From contig CAIXZH010000032.1 in assembly GCA_903923905.1 (NCBI GenBank), forward strand, positions 1-42,312: a DNA stretch of 42,312 nt, written 5' to 3'. Shown piece after piece: positions 18,119-26,812 of this stretch (within the stretch, counting starts at the first letter, position 1; each line of letters starts with the position of its first letter). The notes under the pieces are model-generated. The model did not search any database, had not been told where the DNA came from, and saw only the letters and a list, made by a program, of their open reading frames with translations. Origin of the DNA: an uncultured Bacteroidia bacterium (lineage in GTDB: Bacteria > Bacteroidota > Bacteroidia > Bacteroidales > Prolixibacteraceae). Position numbers and translations under genes: made by a program.

Positions 18119-19009
18119 TCAGGATTGGGAGTAAATTGCTGCGAACACTGGTGCAAAAGCTTCAAGTTTGGTCTTACCGAAAACATCCGGGCGGTGAAGG
18201 AGGTAATCTGAAGCCATCTCTCCGCTGCGCATGGCGGCACCCATTTCAGCGTAGTTTTCAGCAATCTCCTGTGGCAGACCAGCCTGGGTCATCCCGGCAA
18301 CGGTATCTTCATCCTTGAAATTGATCCAGGGAAGTTCAGGCTTACCAATAGCTTTTCCTAAAATGGCGGCCACTTCATCGGTTGTTTTTTCATCGCTGGT
18401 TACATATCGAACGCTCTTCCCGGAGAAAGAGAGTCCCAATAATTCTTCAGCAGCTGCCTCGGCAATATCATCGGGATGTACTAATACGAGTTTTGTCCCT
18501 TCACCGTAATTTCCGCCAATGATTCCCATATGCTTAATCATTCCGATGTTAGCCAGGAAATTGGGATAGAAAAATCCGGGGCGAAGATGTTTCACATTAA
18601 CCCCCATTAATGCGTTCAGTGCTTTTTCAGCAAAAAATAATCCGCTAACCGGGCCGCAACCATCTGCCATATGAGCTCCAATACTGCTTAGGTTGACGAC
18701 GTTTTTGACACCTGAAGCCTGAATTGCTGCGGCATATTTTTCACCGACCGAGGCAATGTATTTTTTCCAGTTGCCACTTCCGAAATTAGGTGGTACCATC
18801 GTATAAACAGCGTCAGCTCCGGTGAAGGCATTTGTCAGGAAGAAGATATCCTCTACGGAACCAATAGCGGCTTTAGCTCCAATCGCTTCAATTTGTGCGA
18901 CTTTATCGGCTTTACTGCTGATTACCGTCACGTTGTGTCCGGCAGCAACCAAACGTTCAGCAAGGGGTTTGCTGATATTTCCTAATGAACCTGAAATAAC
19001 ATATTGCAT
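18119..19009 (-). CDS. NmrA-like NAD(P)-binding oxidoreductase
   Basis: This 296-residue atypical SDR begins MQYVISGSLGNISKPLAERL, with a modified glycine motif for NAD(P), and continues VISSKADKVAQIEAIGAKAAIGSVED, the pattern of NmrA/SDR_a5 proteins (quinone oxidoreductase QOR2-like). No canonical YxxxK is evident; the family often lacks it. Substrate and role are unknown; NmrA-like proteins act as NAD(P)H-quinone reductases or redox sensors. It is divergent from the homoserine dehydrogenase gene. Confidence 0.88.
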   Translation of the reverse strand: MQYVISGSLGNISKPLAERLVAAGHNVTVISSKADKVAQIEAIGAKAAIGSVEDIFFLTNAFTGADAVYTMVPPNFGSGNWKKYIASVGEKYAAAIQASGVKNVVNLSSIGAHMADGCGPVSGLFFAEKALNALMGVNVKHLRPGFFYPNFLANIGMIKHMGIIGGNYGEGTKLVLVHPDDIAEAAAEELLGLSFSGKSVRYVTSDEKTTDEVAAILGKAIGKPELPWINFKDEDTVAGMTQAGLPQEIAENYAEMGAAMRSGEMASDYLLHRPDVFGKTKLEAFAPVFAAIYSQS

Positions 19010-19091
19010 GGCTTTTGAAATTAAATGTGTTAATATAGAACATGGTAGCTCAATAAAAGTTCAGAGAGAGGGAGGTTTTCTTAAAATGTGG

Positions 19092-19124
19092 TTGGAGGTG
19101 CCATTCCAAAATTGCTTATATTTC
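19092..19124 (+). promoter_or_regulatory. Possible promoter for homoserine dehydrogenase
   Basis: TTG (19092-19094), 22 bases, and TATATTTC (19117-19124, seven of eight to TAnnTTTG). Transcription would start near 19130, about 18 bases before the ATG at 19148. Confidence 0.3.
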
Positions 19125-19147
19125 GAAAAAATATCAATTACTACAAG

Positions 19148-20467
19148 ATGGATACATTAAACATTGCCATTCTGGGTTGCGGAACAGTTGGCGGGGGTGT
19201 TGCACAGATAATTACCGAAATTAACCATGATCTCTCCATTAGGGCAAGAACAAATATTGTGCTTAAAAAAATCGTTGAGCTTTCTCCCTCTAAAGCATCT
19301 GAGCGGTTTAATCTTCCACTCGGTTTGTTTTGTGGCGGGGGTAAGGACCTTACCGGAACCGAAGCCAACGAATATATCCGGGAGATTATTTCCTCGGGTG
19401 AGATTGATCTGGTAGTTGAAACAATTGGGGGTAAAAGCGACTTCGTATTCAATATTTGCCTCGACATTCTCAATTCCGGGAAACATCTGGTTACGGCCAA
19501 TAAAGCTCTTTTAGCAGAGAGAGGAAAGAGGATCTTTGGAGCTGCTGAAGCCAAAAATGTAAAAATTGGGTTTGAGGCGGCCGTATGCGGTGCAATTCCC
19601 ATCATTAAAACCATTCAGGAGAGCTTCACCGGTGATAAAGTACTTTCGGTATCCGGTATTATGAATGGTACAAGCAATTACATCCTGACACAAATGCAGG
19701 ATGAAAAACTCGAATTCAGTGAAGCCCTTAAGCTCGCACAGGAGAATGGGTATGCCGAAGCTGATCCGTTGCTGGACATCAATGGGGGAGATGCTGGGCA
19801 TAAATTGATTCTGCTGATTAAACTGGCATTTGGGATTGATGTTTCGAAAGAAGATCTCTCCATTATTGGGATTGAAAATATTACCAGGGAAGACATCGAT
19901 TTTGCAAGCGAAATTGATGCAAAAATCAAGCTGATCTGCTATGCAAAAAAGGTTAATGGCGACATTTATGCTACCGTGCGACCTATGCTTGTAAAAAACA
20001 GCAACTTCCTTTCGGATGTCAGCGGAGCTACTAATGCAGTGCGAATCAATAATCAATATTCAGGGGTTCATTTTTTAGTCGGAAAAGGCGCGGGTTCGAC
20101 TGAAACGGCTATGTCTATTGTTTCGGACATCGTTTTCATTGCGCGATATGGCGACAAAATTCAAAATATCCCTGTAAATGAGGAAAGCAACCTGGCCGAA
20201 TCACATAAGTTTGTGTTTCCTTACCTGATTTCTTTTCAGACAGGAAATATTCCGGGTACGACAGGATTTATTACAACTGCCATCGGTAATCAGGAAATAA
20301 ATATTGAAACTGTGAGCCATAACCGGCACAAAGGGGAAAAGGCGATGTTCTCGGTAGCCACCATGCCATGTACGCTTGGGCAGATTGAAAATGCGATTCA
20401 GAAAATCAGGAGCGAAAAACCAGGGATGTTACTGAGTGAACCTAAGATCATGCCGATATTATACTAA
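19148..20467 (+). CDS. hom: Homoserine dehydrogenase with C-terminal ACT domain
   Basis: The enzyme reduces aspartate semialdehyde to homoserine, the branch to threonine and methionine. The 439-residue protein has the nucleotide motif ILGCGTVGGGV, the conserved core AAVCGAIPIIKTI, GIMNGTSNYILTQM, GYAEADPLLDINGGDAGHKL (catalytic Asp and Lys region), and a terminal ACT domain starting near SFQTGNIPGTTGFITTAIG. The ATG at 19148 is preferred over an open frame that extends 60 bases upstream because MDTLNIAILGCGTVGGG is the usual start. ACT implies feedback control, classically by threonine. No aspartokinase or thrB/thrC genes are adjacent. Confidence 0.97.
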   Translation: MDTLNIAILGCGTVGGGVAQIITEINHDLSIRARTNIVLKKIVELSPSKASERFNLPLGLFCGGGKDLTGTEANEYIREIISSGEIDLVVETIGGKSDFVFNICLDILNSGKHLVTANKALLAERGKRIFGAAEAKNVKIGFEAAVCGAIPIIKTIQESFTGDKVLSVSGIMNGTSNYILTQMQDEKLEFSEALKLAQENGYAEADPLLDINGGDAGHKLILLIKLAFGIDVSKEDLSIIGIENITREDIDFASEIDAKIKLICYAKKVNGDIYATVRPMLVKNSNFLSDVSGATNAVRINNQYSGVHFLVGKGAGSTETAMSIVSDIVFIARYGDKIQNIPVNEESNLAESHKFVFPYLISFQTGNIPGTTGFITTAIGNQEINIETVSHNRHKGEKAMFSVATMPCTLGQIENAIQKIRSEKPGMLLSEPKIMPILY

Positions 20468-20500
20468 AAACAGGTTTTATGGAATCCTGATTTCTTAGGA

Positions 20501-21274
20501 TTAGATCTCCATGATCTCCTTTATTTGCTCATAATAGTTGCGCCCTGACGTAAGTTTAGTCTGGCCGGCATCGTCCATCTTAATGATGAACCGGCTGCCG
20601 AAATGTTTGTCGATCTCTTTGATTCGGCTCAAATTGATCAAAAGTGATCTGTGGATACGCAGAAACTTGTCCCCTAATTTTTCTTCCAGGCTTTTAAGCG
20701 GTAAATTGCATAGATAGGTTTTCCCCTCCTTATTATAAATGGTCACATATTTGTCTTCTGCCGAAAAGTAGAGGATATCTTCGATCCGCACAAATAGCAT
20801 ACGGTCGCCCAGTTTTACCGGAATGGAGGTGATCTCCTTTTTTGGAGTCTGCCCCAGGTAATTATCAATGATCCGGAGAAGACCCTCTTTGTCGGAGTTC
20901 ACCTTCAGGGTATCGAGCTTTTCGATCGATTTTTGGATGCGTTCTTCCTTTACTGGTTTTACGATATAGTCGATACTGTTGGTTTCGAAGGCTTTGAGGG
21001 CGAATTCGTCGAATGCGGTGCAAAATATCACAATAGGCGAATGATCTGCTTGCTGCAACACTTCAAATCCGTTGAGGCCTGGCATCTGAATGTCAAGGAA
21101 CAGTAGATCGGGTTTAAGGTGACTGATCATTTCGAGACACTCAATTCCGTTTTGAGCCTCTCCGATGAGCATTATCTTATCCGGATATTCCGACAACAAT
21201 TTTCTGAGTCGGTCACGGGCTGGCTGTTCGTCATCGGCAATCAGGGTACGGTATGTTGTGGCTAATGAATTCAT
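20501..21274 (-). CDS. LytTR-family response regulator
   Basis: An N-terminal receiver (acidic pair D14/D15 area in LIADDEQPARD, phospho-acceptor D61 in LLFLDIQMPGLNGF, switch Thr in FCTAFDEFA, Lys in YIVKPV) is joined to a C-terminal LytTR DNA-binding domain (residues about 150-257; FLRIHRSLLINLSRIKEI, SRFIIKMDDAGQTKLTSGRNYY read as its beta strands). LytTR regulators bind paired direct repeats. The partner kinase lies 114 bases upstream in the same direction, so this is a LytS/LytR-type two-component system of unknown signal. Confidence 0.95.
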   Translation of the reverse strand: MNSLATTYRTLIADDEQPARDRLRKLLSEYPDKIMLIGEAQNGIECLEMISHLKPDLLFLDIQMPGLNGFEVLQQADHSPIVIFCTAFDEFALKAFETNSIDYIVKPVKEERIQKSIEKLDTLKVNSDKEGLLRIIDNYLGQTPKKEITSIPVKLGDRMLFVRIEDILYFSAEDKYVTIYNKEGKTYLCNLPLKSLEEKLGDKFLRIHRSLLINLSRIKEIDKHFGSRFIIKMDDAGQTKLTSGRNYYEQIKEIMEI

Positions 21275-21388
21275 AGGTCTACAGGCATGTGTATTACAAA
21301 AAAGAATTTATCAAAGTAATGCGACTTGCTGCAGGTAACTGGCATCATAATGTTAGAATAAATTGCTTAAAAGTAATACCTTTTGAAT

Positions 21389-22948
21389 TTATTGTTGATT
21401 TATCTCATAATTCTCTATTGGCAAGATCAACTCAATGAACTTTTCAGGTTTGTTTTCCCAGTTAATAGCAGCCTTGGAGCCATAGAGCAATGCTATTCGT
21501 TCCTGGGTGTTCCGGATACCGAAACCCGAGAGCGGTCCTTCGGGGAAAGCCGGGCCATTATCGTAAATTCGGATACCAAGTTTTCGCTCTTCTTTAATTA
21601 TGGACACTTTGATGAATCCGTTTTCTGTGATCTGCGATAAACCATGTTTAATCGCGTTCTCGACCAATGGCTGAATCAACAGTTGCGGAATCGGGATATC
21701 TAAGAAACCTGGTTCACAGTCTATTTCAAAATTTAGCCTGTCACCGAATCTTACTTTTTCGATTTCGAGGTAGGTGCGGATGGCATTCAGTTCTTCCTGA
21801 AGTGAATTGAACTGTTTTTGCTCACGGTTGATTGCGTATTTGAAAAAGTCGGAGAGAGCCAAAGCCATCTTTTCAGTTTTTAGGGGATCCGTTGTGGCCA
21901 GGCTGGCAATTGAATTTAATGCATTGTAGAGAAAGTGAGGGTTGATCTTGGCGCGCAGCGACTGAAGTTCAGCCTGCCGGTGAAGCTCATTCATCTGCGC
22001 AAGCTCTACATCTTTTTGATTGATAACACTTTTATACCTGTCGGTTATGAAAATATAAAGGGCTCTTCCCAATGAAACCGAAAGAATATATGGCAGCATT
22101 ACATTATACCTTAAGGGAATATTGTAGATTATCCCCTCAAGAGACCATCCATAACGAACCGGAAAGGAAACAATGGCCAGCATAAGAAGAGTAATTGAGA
22201 AATTTACTGTAATCTTTGAAATACCTGCAAGTCCACTTTTAAGGAGCACTTTTGTTGAAAGAATTAATCCCAGCAAAAGAAATGCATTGTCTAATTCATT
22301 GTGATACATTTGAATCAGGTACATCCGGTAAGATGCATGCTTTACGAAGTAATTTTTAAATTGTTCCTGAAAATCGTCAGCATAAAGGGTCTTCAAAATA
22401 AAGGAGTCAAACGGGCGATCAATATTGGGATACCTGATATCGTCAGGACCCTTTTCATCAAAAACACAACCCGCTATGCCAGTTGTCCCGGATTTGCCTG
22501 GTGAAAACTGAACAAGTGATCTGTAAAGCATGTAATAAAACACCTTTTTGCGTACCTCTTTGGGGACATCGGATTGAAATTCGCAAAAATTCTGAGTTGA
22601 ATGGATGGAATAGCCACTTGCATCCATGGCCGTGATCCTTCCGTGATGGTCTCCATTTATATTAAAAATGAGATTGGCTTCGTCATTTGTAAAATGTATT
22701 TTTCTAGTAGGAATTACCGCCTTTAAATCCTGAATAAGTTCTACAATACAGGCCGAGTCGATGGCACTGCACTTGCCATCCAGCCGGACTGCAATATCAT
22801 TTCTAAAGATGATCGGTTTTTTAGTCTCACCCAGAAACTTGCCAAAAATGGAATTCCAGGCCGATCTTTGCAGGTCTTTGCCAAGTTCTTCAGCAAGGAG
22901 AGATTGTGCAAATCCAATGAGCAGCAGTAAAATTAAAAGCTTCTTCAT
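21389..22948 (-). CDS. LytS-type sensor histidine kinase with an unusual N-terminal domain
   Basis: The protein of 519 residues has a signal peptide (MKKLLILLLLIGFAQSLLA), an extracytoplasmic region of about 200 residues, roughly three or four membrane segments (FLLLGLILSTKVLL, FSITLLMLAIVSFPV, VMLPYILSVSLGRALYIF), then a His_kinase domain (PF06580 type) with the H-box INPHFLYNALNSIAS and an ATPase domain (LIQPLVENAIKHGL, GFGIRNTQERIALLYG). ATG 22948 is chosen because it opens the signal peptide; the frame runs open to 23044. The outer domain resembles DUF2927 proteins in pattern (YRSLVQF, then PFDSFILKTLYADDF), but that is weak. The LytTR regulator is downstream. Confidence 0.93.
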   Translation of the reverse strand: MKKLLILLLLIGFAQSLLAEELGKDLQRSAWNSIFGKFLGETKKPIIFRNDIAVRLDGKCSAIDSACIVELIQDLKAVIPTRKIHFTNDEANLIFNINGDHHGRITAMDASGYSIHSTQNFCEFQSDVPKEVRKKVFYYMLYRSLVQFSPGKSGTTGIAGCVFDEKGPDDIRYPNIDRPFDSFILKTLYADDFQEQFKNYFVKHASYRMYLIQMYHNELDNAFLLLGLILSTKVLLKSGLAGISKITVNFSITLLMLAIVSFPVRYGWSLEGIIYNIPLRYNVMLPYILSVSLGRALYIFITDRYKSVINQKDVELAQMNELHRQAELQSLRAKINPHFLYNALNSIASLATTDPLKTEKMALALSDFFKYAINREQKQFNSLQEELNAIRTYLEIEKVRFGDRLNFEIDCEPGFLDIPIPQLLIQPLVENAIKHGLSQITENGFIKVSIIKEERKLGIRIYDNGPAFPEGPLSGFGIRNTQERIALLYGSKAAINWENKPEKFIELILPIENYEINQQ

Positions 22949-23080
22949 TTCTTTGATTTTAAAGGTTTCAGCAAAAGAAACTTTTTGTCCACCAATGTAA
23001 AAGAAAATTGCGACAAGCTGCAGAAGCTGAGGGATAAACTGCAAAAATCATTAAAAGGGAGGAGGAGTCCTAATATCTGC

Positions 23081-23088
23081 TAATTTTG
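23081..23088 (+). promoter_or_regulatory. -7-like element ahead of the M24 peptidase
   Basis: TAATTTTG matches TAnnTTTG, but there is no TTG at the expected upstream spacing. The predicted leader would be about 53 bases. Confidence 0.28.
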
Positions 23089-23146
23089 GAGCACGATTCA
23101 TAGCGTTGAAATAGTTAAAGAATAGTCATTAAATAATCTGCATATC

Positions 23147-24340
23147 ATGCAAATAAGAGTACCTATCAAAGAACTGAATTCACGAATTGAACGGTTCAGG
23201 AAGCAAATGGACCGTGATCATCCCACCTGGCAGATTACGGCAGTATTTAGCAAGATCAATCTCTACTATTTTACCGGAACGATGCAGGAAGGGGTATTAT
23301 TTATTCCAAGGTTTGAAGAGGCGGTATTCTGGGTCCGCCGAAGTTATGAGCGGGCAGCGAAGGAGTCGTTGTTTCCGGCTATCAAACCGATGGAGAGTTA
23401 CCGTGATGCTGCAGTAACGATGAAGAATCTTCCCGACACGGTTTATTTGGAGAAGGAGATTGTTCCGATTGCCATGCTGCAACGGTTCCAGAAGTATTTT
23501 CCGTTTACAGTTATCGAACCGGCAGATATTCAGATTGGTAAGGTGAGATCGGTAAAAAGCGGATATGAGCTTGCCTTGATGGAGGAGTCGGGGAAAATTC
23601 ACCAGCGGGTGACTGAGGAGCTTGTGCCGGGTCTTCTCAAGGAGGGGATGAGTGAAATGGAGTTCTTTACAGAGCTCTATTCGCTGCTCATTCACCAGGG
23701 GCATCATGGCGTTGCCCGTTTTGGGATGTTCGATACAGAGTCAATTCTTGGGCAGATTGCTTTTGGTGAGAGCTCAATTTATCCGACCTCTTTTAACGGG
23801 CCCGGGGGAAATTATGGGATGAGTCCGGCAGTTCCGATTCATGGAAGCAGAAACCGGAAGCTCAGGAAAGGTGACCTCGTCTTTGTGGATACCGGCTGTG
23901 GTGTTGAGGGGTACCATACCGACAAAACCATGACCTATATGTTTGGGAAGTCTTTACCGGATGAGGCGATTCAAATTCATTTGCAATGTGTTGAAATTCA
24001 GAATAAAATAGCTGCAATGCTGAGACCTGGTGCAATTCCTTCGGTTATCTACGATGAGATTATGAATGAGTTAACCCCTGCTTTTCTTGAAAATTTCATG
24101 GGGTTTGGAACCAGAAAGGTCAAGTTCCTGGGTCATGGGATCGGGTTGACCATCGATGAACTTCCTGTAATTGCCAACGGCTTTGATGAGCCTATCCTGG
24201 AAGGGATGGTTTTCGCTGTTGAGCCCAAAAAGGGGATCCCGCATATCGGGATGGTCGGGATTGAAAACACCTTTGTTGTCACGCCTCAGGGTGGGCGGAA
24301 TATCACAGGCAATCATCCGGGATTGCTGAAGGTGTATTGA
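23147..24340 (+). CDS. Aminopeptidase P family (M24) metallopeptidase
   Basis: A creatinase-type N-terminal domain (about 1-150) is followed by the M24 pita-bread catalytic domain. The five metal ligands are visible: Asp in [20 protein letters not shown] (two Asp), His in [13 protein letters not shown], Glu in [11 protein letters not shown] and Glu in [10 protein letters not shown]. At 397 residues it fits Xaa-Pro dipeptidases/aminopeptidases that remove N-terminal residues before proline. No signal peptide, so it is cytoplasmic. The exact substrate is not clear: the usual sequence around HGxxH of proline dipeptidases is only partly matched. Confidence 0.93.
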   Translation: MQIRVPIKELNSRIERFRKQMDRDHPTWQITAVFSKINLYYFTGTMQEGVLFIPRFEEAVFWVRRSYERAAKESLFPAIKPMESYRDAAVTMKNLPDTVYLEKEIVPIAMLQRFQKYFPFTVIEPADIQIGKVRSVKSGYELALMEESGKIHQRVTEELVPGLLKEGMSEMEFFTELYSLLIHQGHHGVARFGMFDTESILGQIAFGESSIYPTSFNGPGGNYGMSPAVPIHGSRNRKLRKGDLVFVDTGCGVEGYHTDKTMTYMFGKSLPDEAIQIHLQCVEIQNKIAAMLRPGAIPSVIYDEIMNELTPAFLENFMGFGTRKVKFLGHGIGLTIDELPVIANGFDEPILEGMVFAVEPKKGIPHIGMVGIENTFVVTPQGGRNITGNHPGLLKVY

Positions 24341-24400
24341 GTTAACAGTTATCAGTTGTTTGATCGTTCAGGAGAAAAAAAGCAGGCAAGAATTCAGAAA

Positions 24401-24441
24401 AAGAGAACGGCTGCCTTTTTAAAAATGACAGCCGTTCTCTT
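24401..24441. terminator. Strong bidirectional terminator
   Basis: A perfect 13-base stem, AAGAGAACGGCTG (24401-24413) with CAGCCGTTCTCTT (24429-24441), encloses a 15-base loop. It lies between the convergent M24 peptidase gene and the small secreted protein gene. Confidence 0.8.
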
Positions 24442-24467
24442 AACCGATTCTAAAGATTTGTAGAATT

Positions 24468-24725
24468 TTATTTCTTTTTCTTTGTCATAAAATAAGCTGC
24501 TGCTCCAATAACCACAACAGCACCAGCAATCAGAACATAAGTTGTTGTTCCACAGCCTTTGGATGTTTGTTCTTCGGCCGCTGCATCATAGAAAACCGGT
24601 TTTGCCGCTTTATCTGCATTGACTGAATCTTTTTTTGCTGCCGGCGTAGCCTGTGCAAGTGCTAAACCTAAACTCCCCAGGAATAATATTCCCGTCATAC
24701 AGAACATCAGAATTGTCTTTTTCAT
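24468..24725 (-). CDS. Small secreted protein with C-terminal membrane anchor, unknown function
   Basis: I do not recognise a family. The 85-residue protein has a clear N-terminal signal peptide (MKKTILMFCMTGILFLGSLGLALAQ), a short Ala/Lys/Asp-rich linker, then TSKGCGTTT immediately before a second hydrophobic segment (YVLIAGAVVVIGAAAYFM) that ends in TKKKK. This three-part tail (short motif with Gly-Cys-Gly, membrane helix, basic cluster) looks like the C-terminal sorting signals of sortase-like systems, or simply a C-terminal anchor. It is bounded by a strong terminator downstream and a 20-base gap to the glycosyltransferase gene upstream (24746), so it may be co-transcribed with the two glycosyltransferase genes. 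Confidence 0.75.
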   Translation of the reverse strand: MKKTILMFCMTGILFLGSLGLALAQATPAAKKDSVNADKAAKPVFYDAAAEEQTSKGCGTTTYVLIAGAVVVIGAAAYFMTKKKK

Positions 24726-24745
24726 ACTCTCATTATTAAAATTTA

Positions 24746-26812
24746 CTATTTATACGAATTTGCAAGTTTATCATATTTTTTAGCGACCTCAGGATCCGAT
24801 TTACGGTACGAATCTGCAAGTGAAACGATAGCCGGTTTATAACCCGGATTCAGCGTTAAGCAGGTTTTCAGTAAACCTCTGGATTTCGATATATCACTGT
24901 CGGCCAGCAACCTGGAAAGGCTGACATAAGCCTCGTAGTATTTGCGGTTAAAGCCGATAAGCGTTTGATAATAACCGATTGCTTCCCTGGAATTATTTTG
25001 TGTGACCGCAATATTTCCGAGGTACATCAATACCGGTTCGTAGCCAGGATTGATTTTCAACGCAGACTGAAGCACTACGCGTGCACTGTCAGTTTTGCCT
25101 TCCCTAACCAGCGCTGTCGCAAAATTATAAAAGATTAATTCATCCTGTGTATTTATTTTGAGTGCAGCTGCAAAATTCCGTGATGCATTTGCAGTATCCC
25201 CACTCAATAAAGCCTCATAACCCAGAAGATCGAGTTTTGTCTCACGTTTTAGCACTGCACAGACAGGTATCTGATCGGCATAAATCACATGAATTGCATT
25301 CTTCGGTGGCCATGTCCCGTTTTGAAGCTGGCTGACCGGGATATAACTGTTCGAAACGATCATATAATCCCAGTCAACCTGGCTTCTCTCATCATATTGA
25401 CAATAGAAACTTTTAATATTTGGCTGATTACGAAAATTCCAGATGACAGAAAAATTGGTGGCTATTTTTATCGGTCCATCCTGTTTATTGGTTTTCAGGT
25501 ATTTGGTGAGCCATTCCGATCCTTGGCGTATCGTGTGGTAATAATAATCGGTTTCATAGTTCCCGTAAGCTCCGTCAAGTCCACCAACCAGCTGATTATA
25601 ATAGAGGTAATAATAGGGATGGTTGAGGATAATAAATTTCAGGGGATGAAGCGCCAGCCCTAATGAAAAGAGGAGGATTAAAACTATTATATATTTGTTT
25701 TTAAAGTAGTTGAACAGGTGTGAAAACCCGATGGCAGCGAGGAGAATAATCGATGGATAGACAAACAGGAAATGTCGCCAGGAGCCATAGAGATTTGATT
25801 TTTGGTAGATCACGAAGACGATGGGAAACAGAATGGAAAACAGGATGAAGCCATAGGTTAACCAATTTTCCCGGTTCAGTATCTTCTTTGAAAGTATCCC
25901 AAAGGCCATGAGTCCGGCAAAGATGATCAGGGGAATTGTGATCGCCATATACTTGGGTAAATAATACCAGGGCATCAGATCTGACCACTCCATTTTTCCT
26001 TCGAAGAGTTGTCTGATTGTAGTTGGAAACTGAGACATCACCTGGTACGATTTCCAGATGTTATGAAGCGGATCGATTTGTCCATAGGGCCAGAGCAGAA
26101 GACTTAGGACCAGGGCCGCCAGTGAAATAAAGAGTACTTTGAAAAACTTTCTTCTGACTAACGGGATGTCGGTTTGCTTCTCTTCCTGATACTTATGAAG
26201 GTAAAAGAAGATGAAAAACAGGAAGAGATAGCAGATCAAAATCAAGCCGCCGGATCGTATGCTTATTGAAAAGGCTATACTCGCGGTCAGCAAAAGCGCA
26301 TCATATATTTTTGTTTTATTTTGGTTAAGGAAGAATTTTAAAGTGAAGAAGATGGCGGCAATATAACTCAATGCAAAGGGGATATCTTTCAGGTTGTTTT
26401 GGGCATGACCAAGGAAGGTGGGAGAGAGGGCAAACAGCAAGAGTACCAGGATTCCGGTACCGTAACCGGAAAGCCAGATGGCAAAAAGGGCAGTTACCAT
26501 CGCCGTAAGCCAGCCAGCCACCGAACATGACAGATGGCGAAAAAGAAAGATATCGTCGATATTCAACCATTTGATTAATATGGTGGTCAGGTTATCGAAT
26601 GATTGTCCGTAGTATTTCAGGTGGGTGTTTGGGGTGTTGAGGGCCGATGTATCTTTTCCGAGGGTGGAGATAAAGTTGTATACCGAAACCGATTGATTAT
26701 AGTGAAAATATTCATCGCCTGAGATACCTGCATCACGGCCACCTTTAAGCATCAGGAAAAGGAGGAGTGCGGCAATAATAACGAACAGATATTTAAGCGA
26801 AGGATTATTCAT
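24746..26812 (-). CDS. GT-C glycosyltransferase (PMT/ArnT-like) fused to TPR repeats
   Basis: The 688-residue protein has around ten membrane helices with the acidic pair D33/E34 (SGDEYFHYN) in the first external loop, the usual catalytic position in dolichol- or undecaprenyl-phosphate-sugar-dependent GT-C enzymes of the GT39/83 kind. The C-terminal 150 residues form TPR-like repeats (ASRNFAAALKIN, ARVVLQSALKINPGYEP, AIGYYQTLIG). The start is ATG 26812, which overlaps the stop of the upstream GT2 gene by one base (TAATG); an open frame runs further upstream but is inside that gene. It likely uses the lipid-linked sugar made by its GT2 neighbour. Confidence 0.88.
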   Translation of the reverse strand: MNNPSLKYLFVIIAALLLFLMLKGGRDAGISGDEYFHYNQSVSVYNFISTLGKDTSALNTPNTHLKYYGQSFDNLTTILIKWLNIDDIFLFRHLSCSVAGWLTAMVTALFAIWLSGYGTGILVLLLFALSPTFLGHAQNNLKDIPFALSYIAAIFFTLKFFLNQNKTKIYDALLLTASIAFSISIRSGGLILICYLFLFFIFFYLHKYQEEKQTDIPLVRRKFFKVLFISLAALVLSLLLWPYGQIDPLHNIWKSYQVMSQFPTTIRQLFEGKMEWSDLMPWYYLPKYMAITIPLIIFAGLMAFGILSKKILNRENWLTYGFILFSILFPIVFVIYQKSNLYGSWRHFLFVYPSIILLAAIGFSHLFNYFKNKYIIVLILLFSLGLALHPLKFIILNHPYYYLYYNQLVGGLDGAYGNYETDYYYHTIRQGSEWLTKYLKTNKQDGPIKIATNFSVIWNFRNQPNIKSFYCQYDERSQVDWDYMIVSNSYIPVSQLQNGTWPPKNAIHVIYADQIPVCAVLKRETKLDLLGYEALLSGDTANASRNFAAALKINTQDELIFYNFATALVREGKTDSARVVLQSALKINPGYEPVLMYLGNIAVTQNNSREAIGYYQTLIGFNRKYYEAYVSLSRLLADSDISKSRGLLKTCLTLNPGYKPAIVSLADSYRKSDPEVAKKYDKLANSYK

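Noticed and set aside
19511-20056. 181-residue minus-strand frame opposite homoserine dehydrogenase
   Set aside because: Antisense to a strongly supported gene and without recognisable domains.
20483-20502. Hairpin AATCCT-N8-AGGATT as a terminator between hom and the LytTR gene
   Set aside because: Only six pairs, no T-run, and it overlaps the stop codon region of the LytTR gene.
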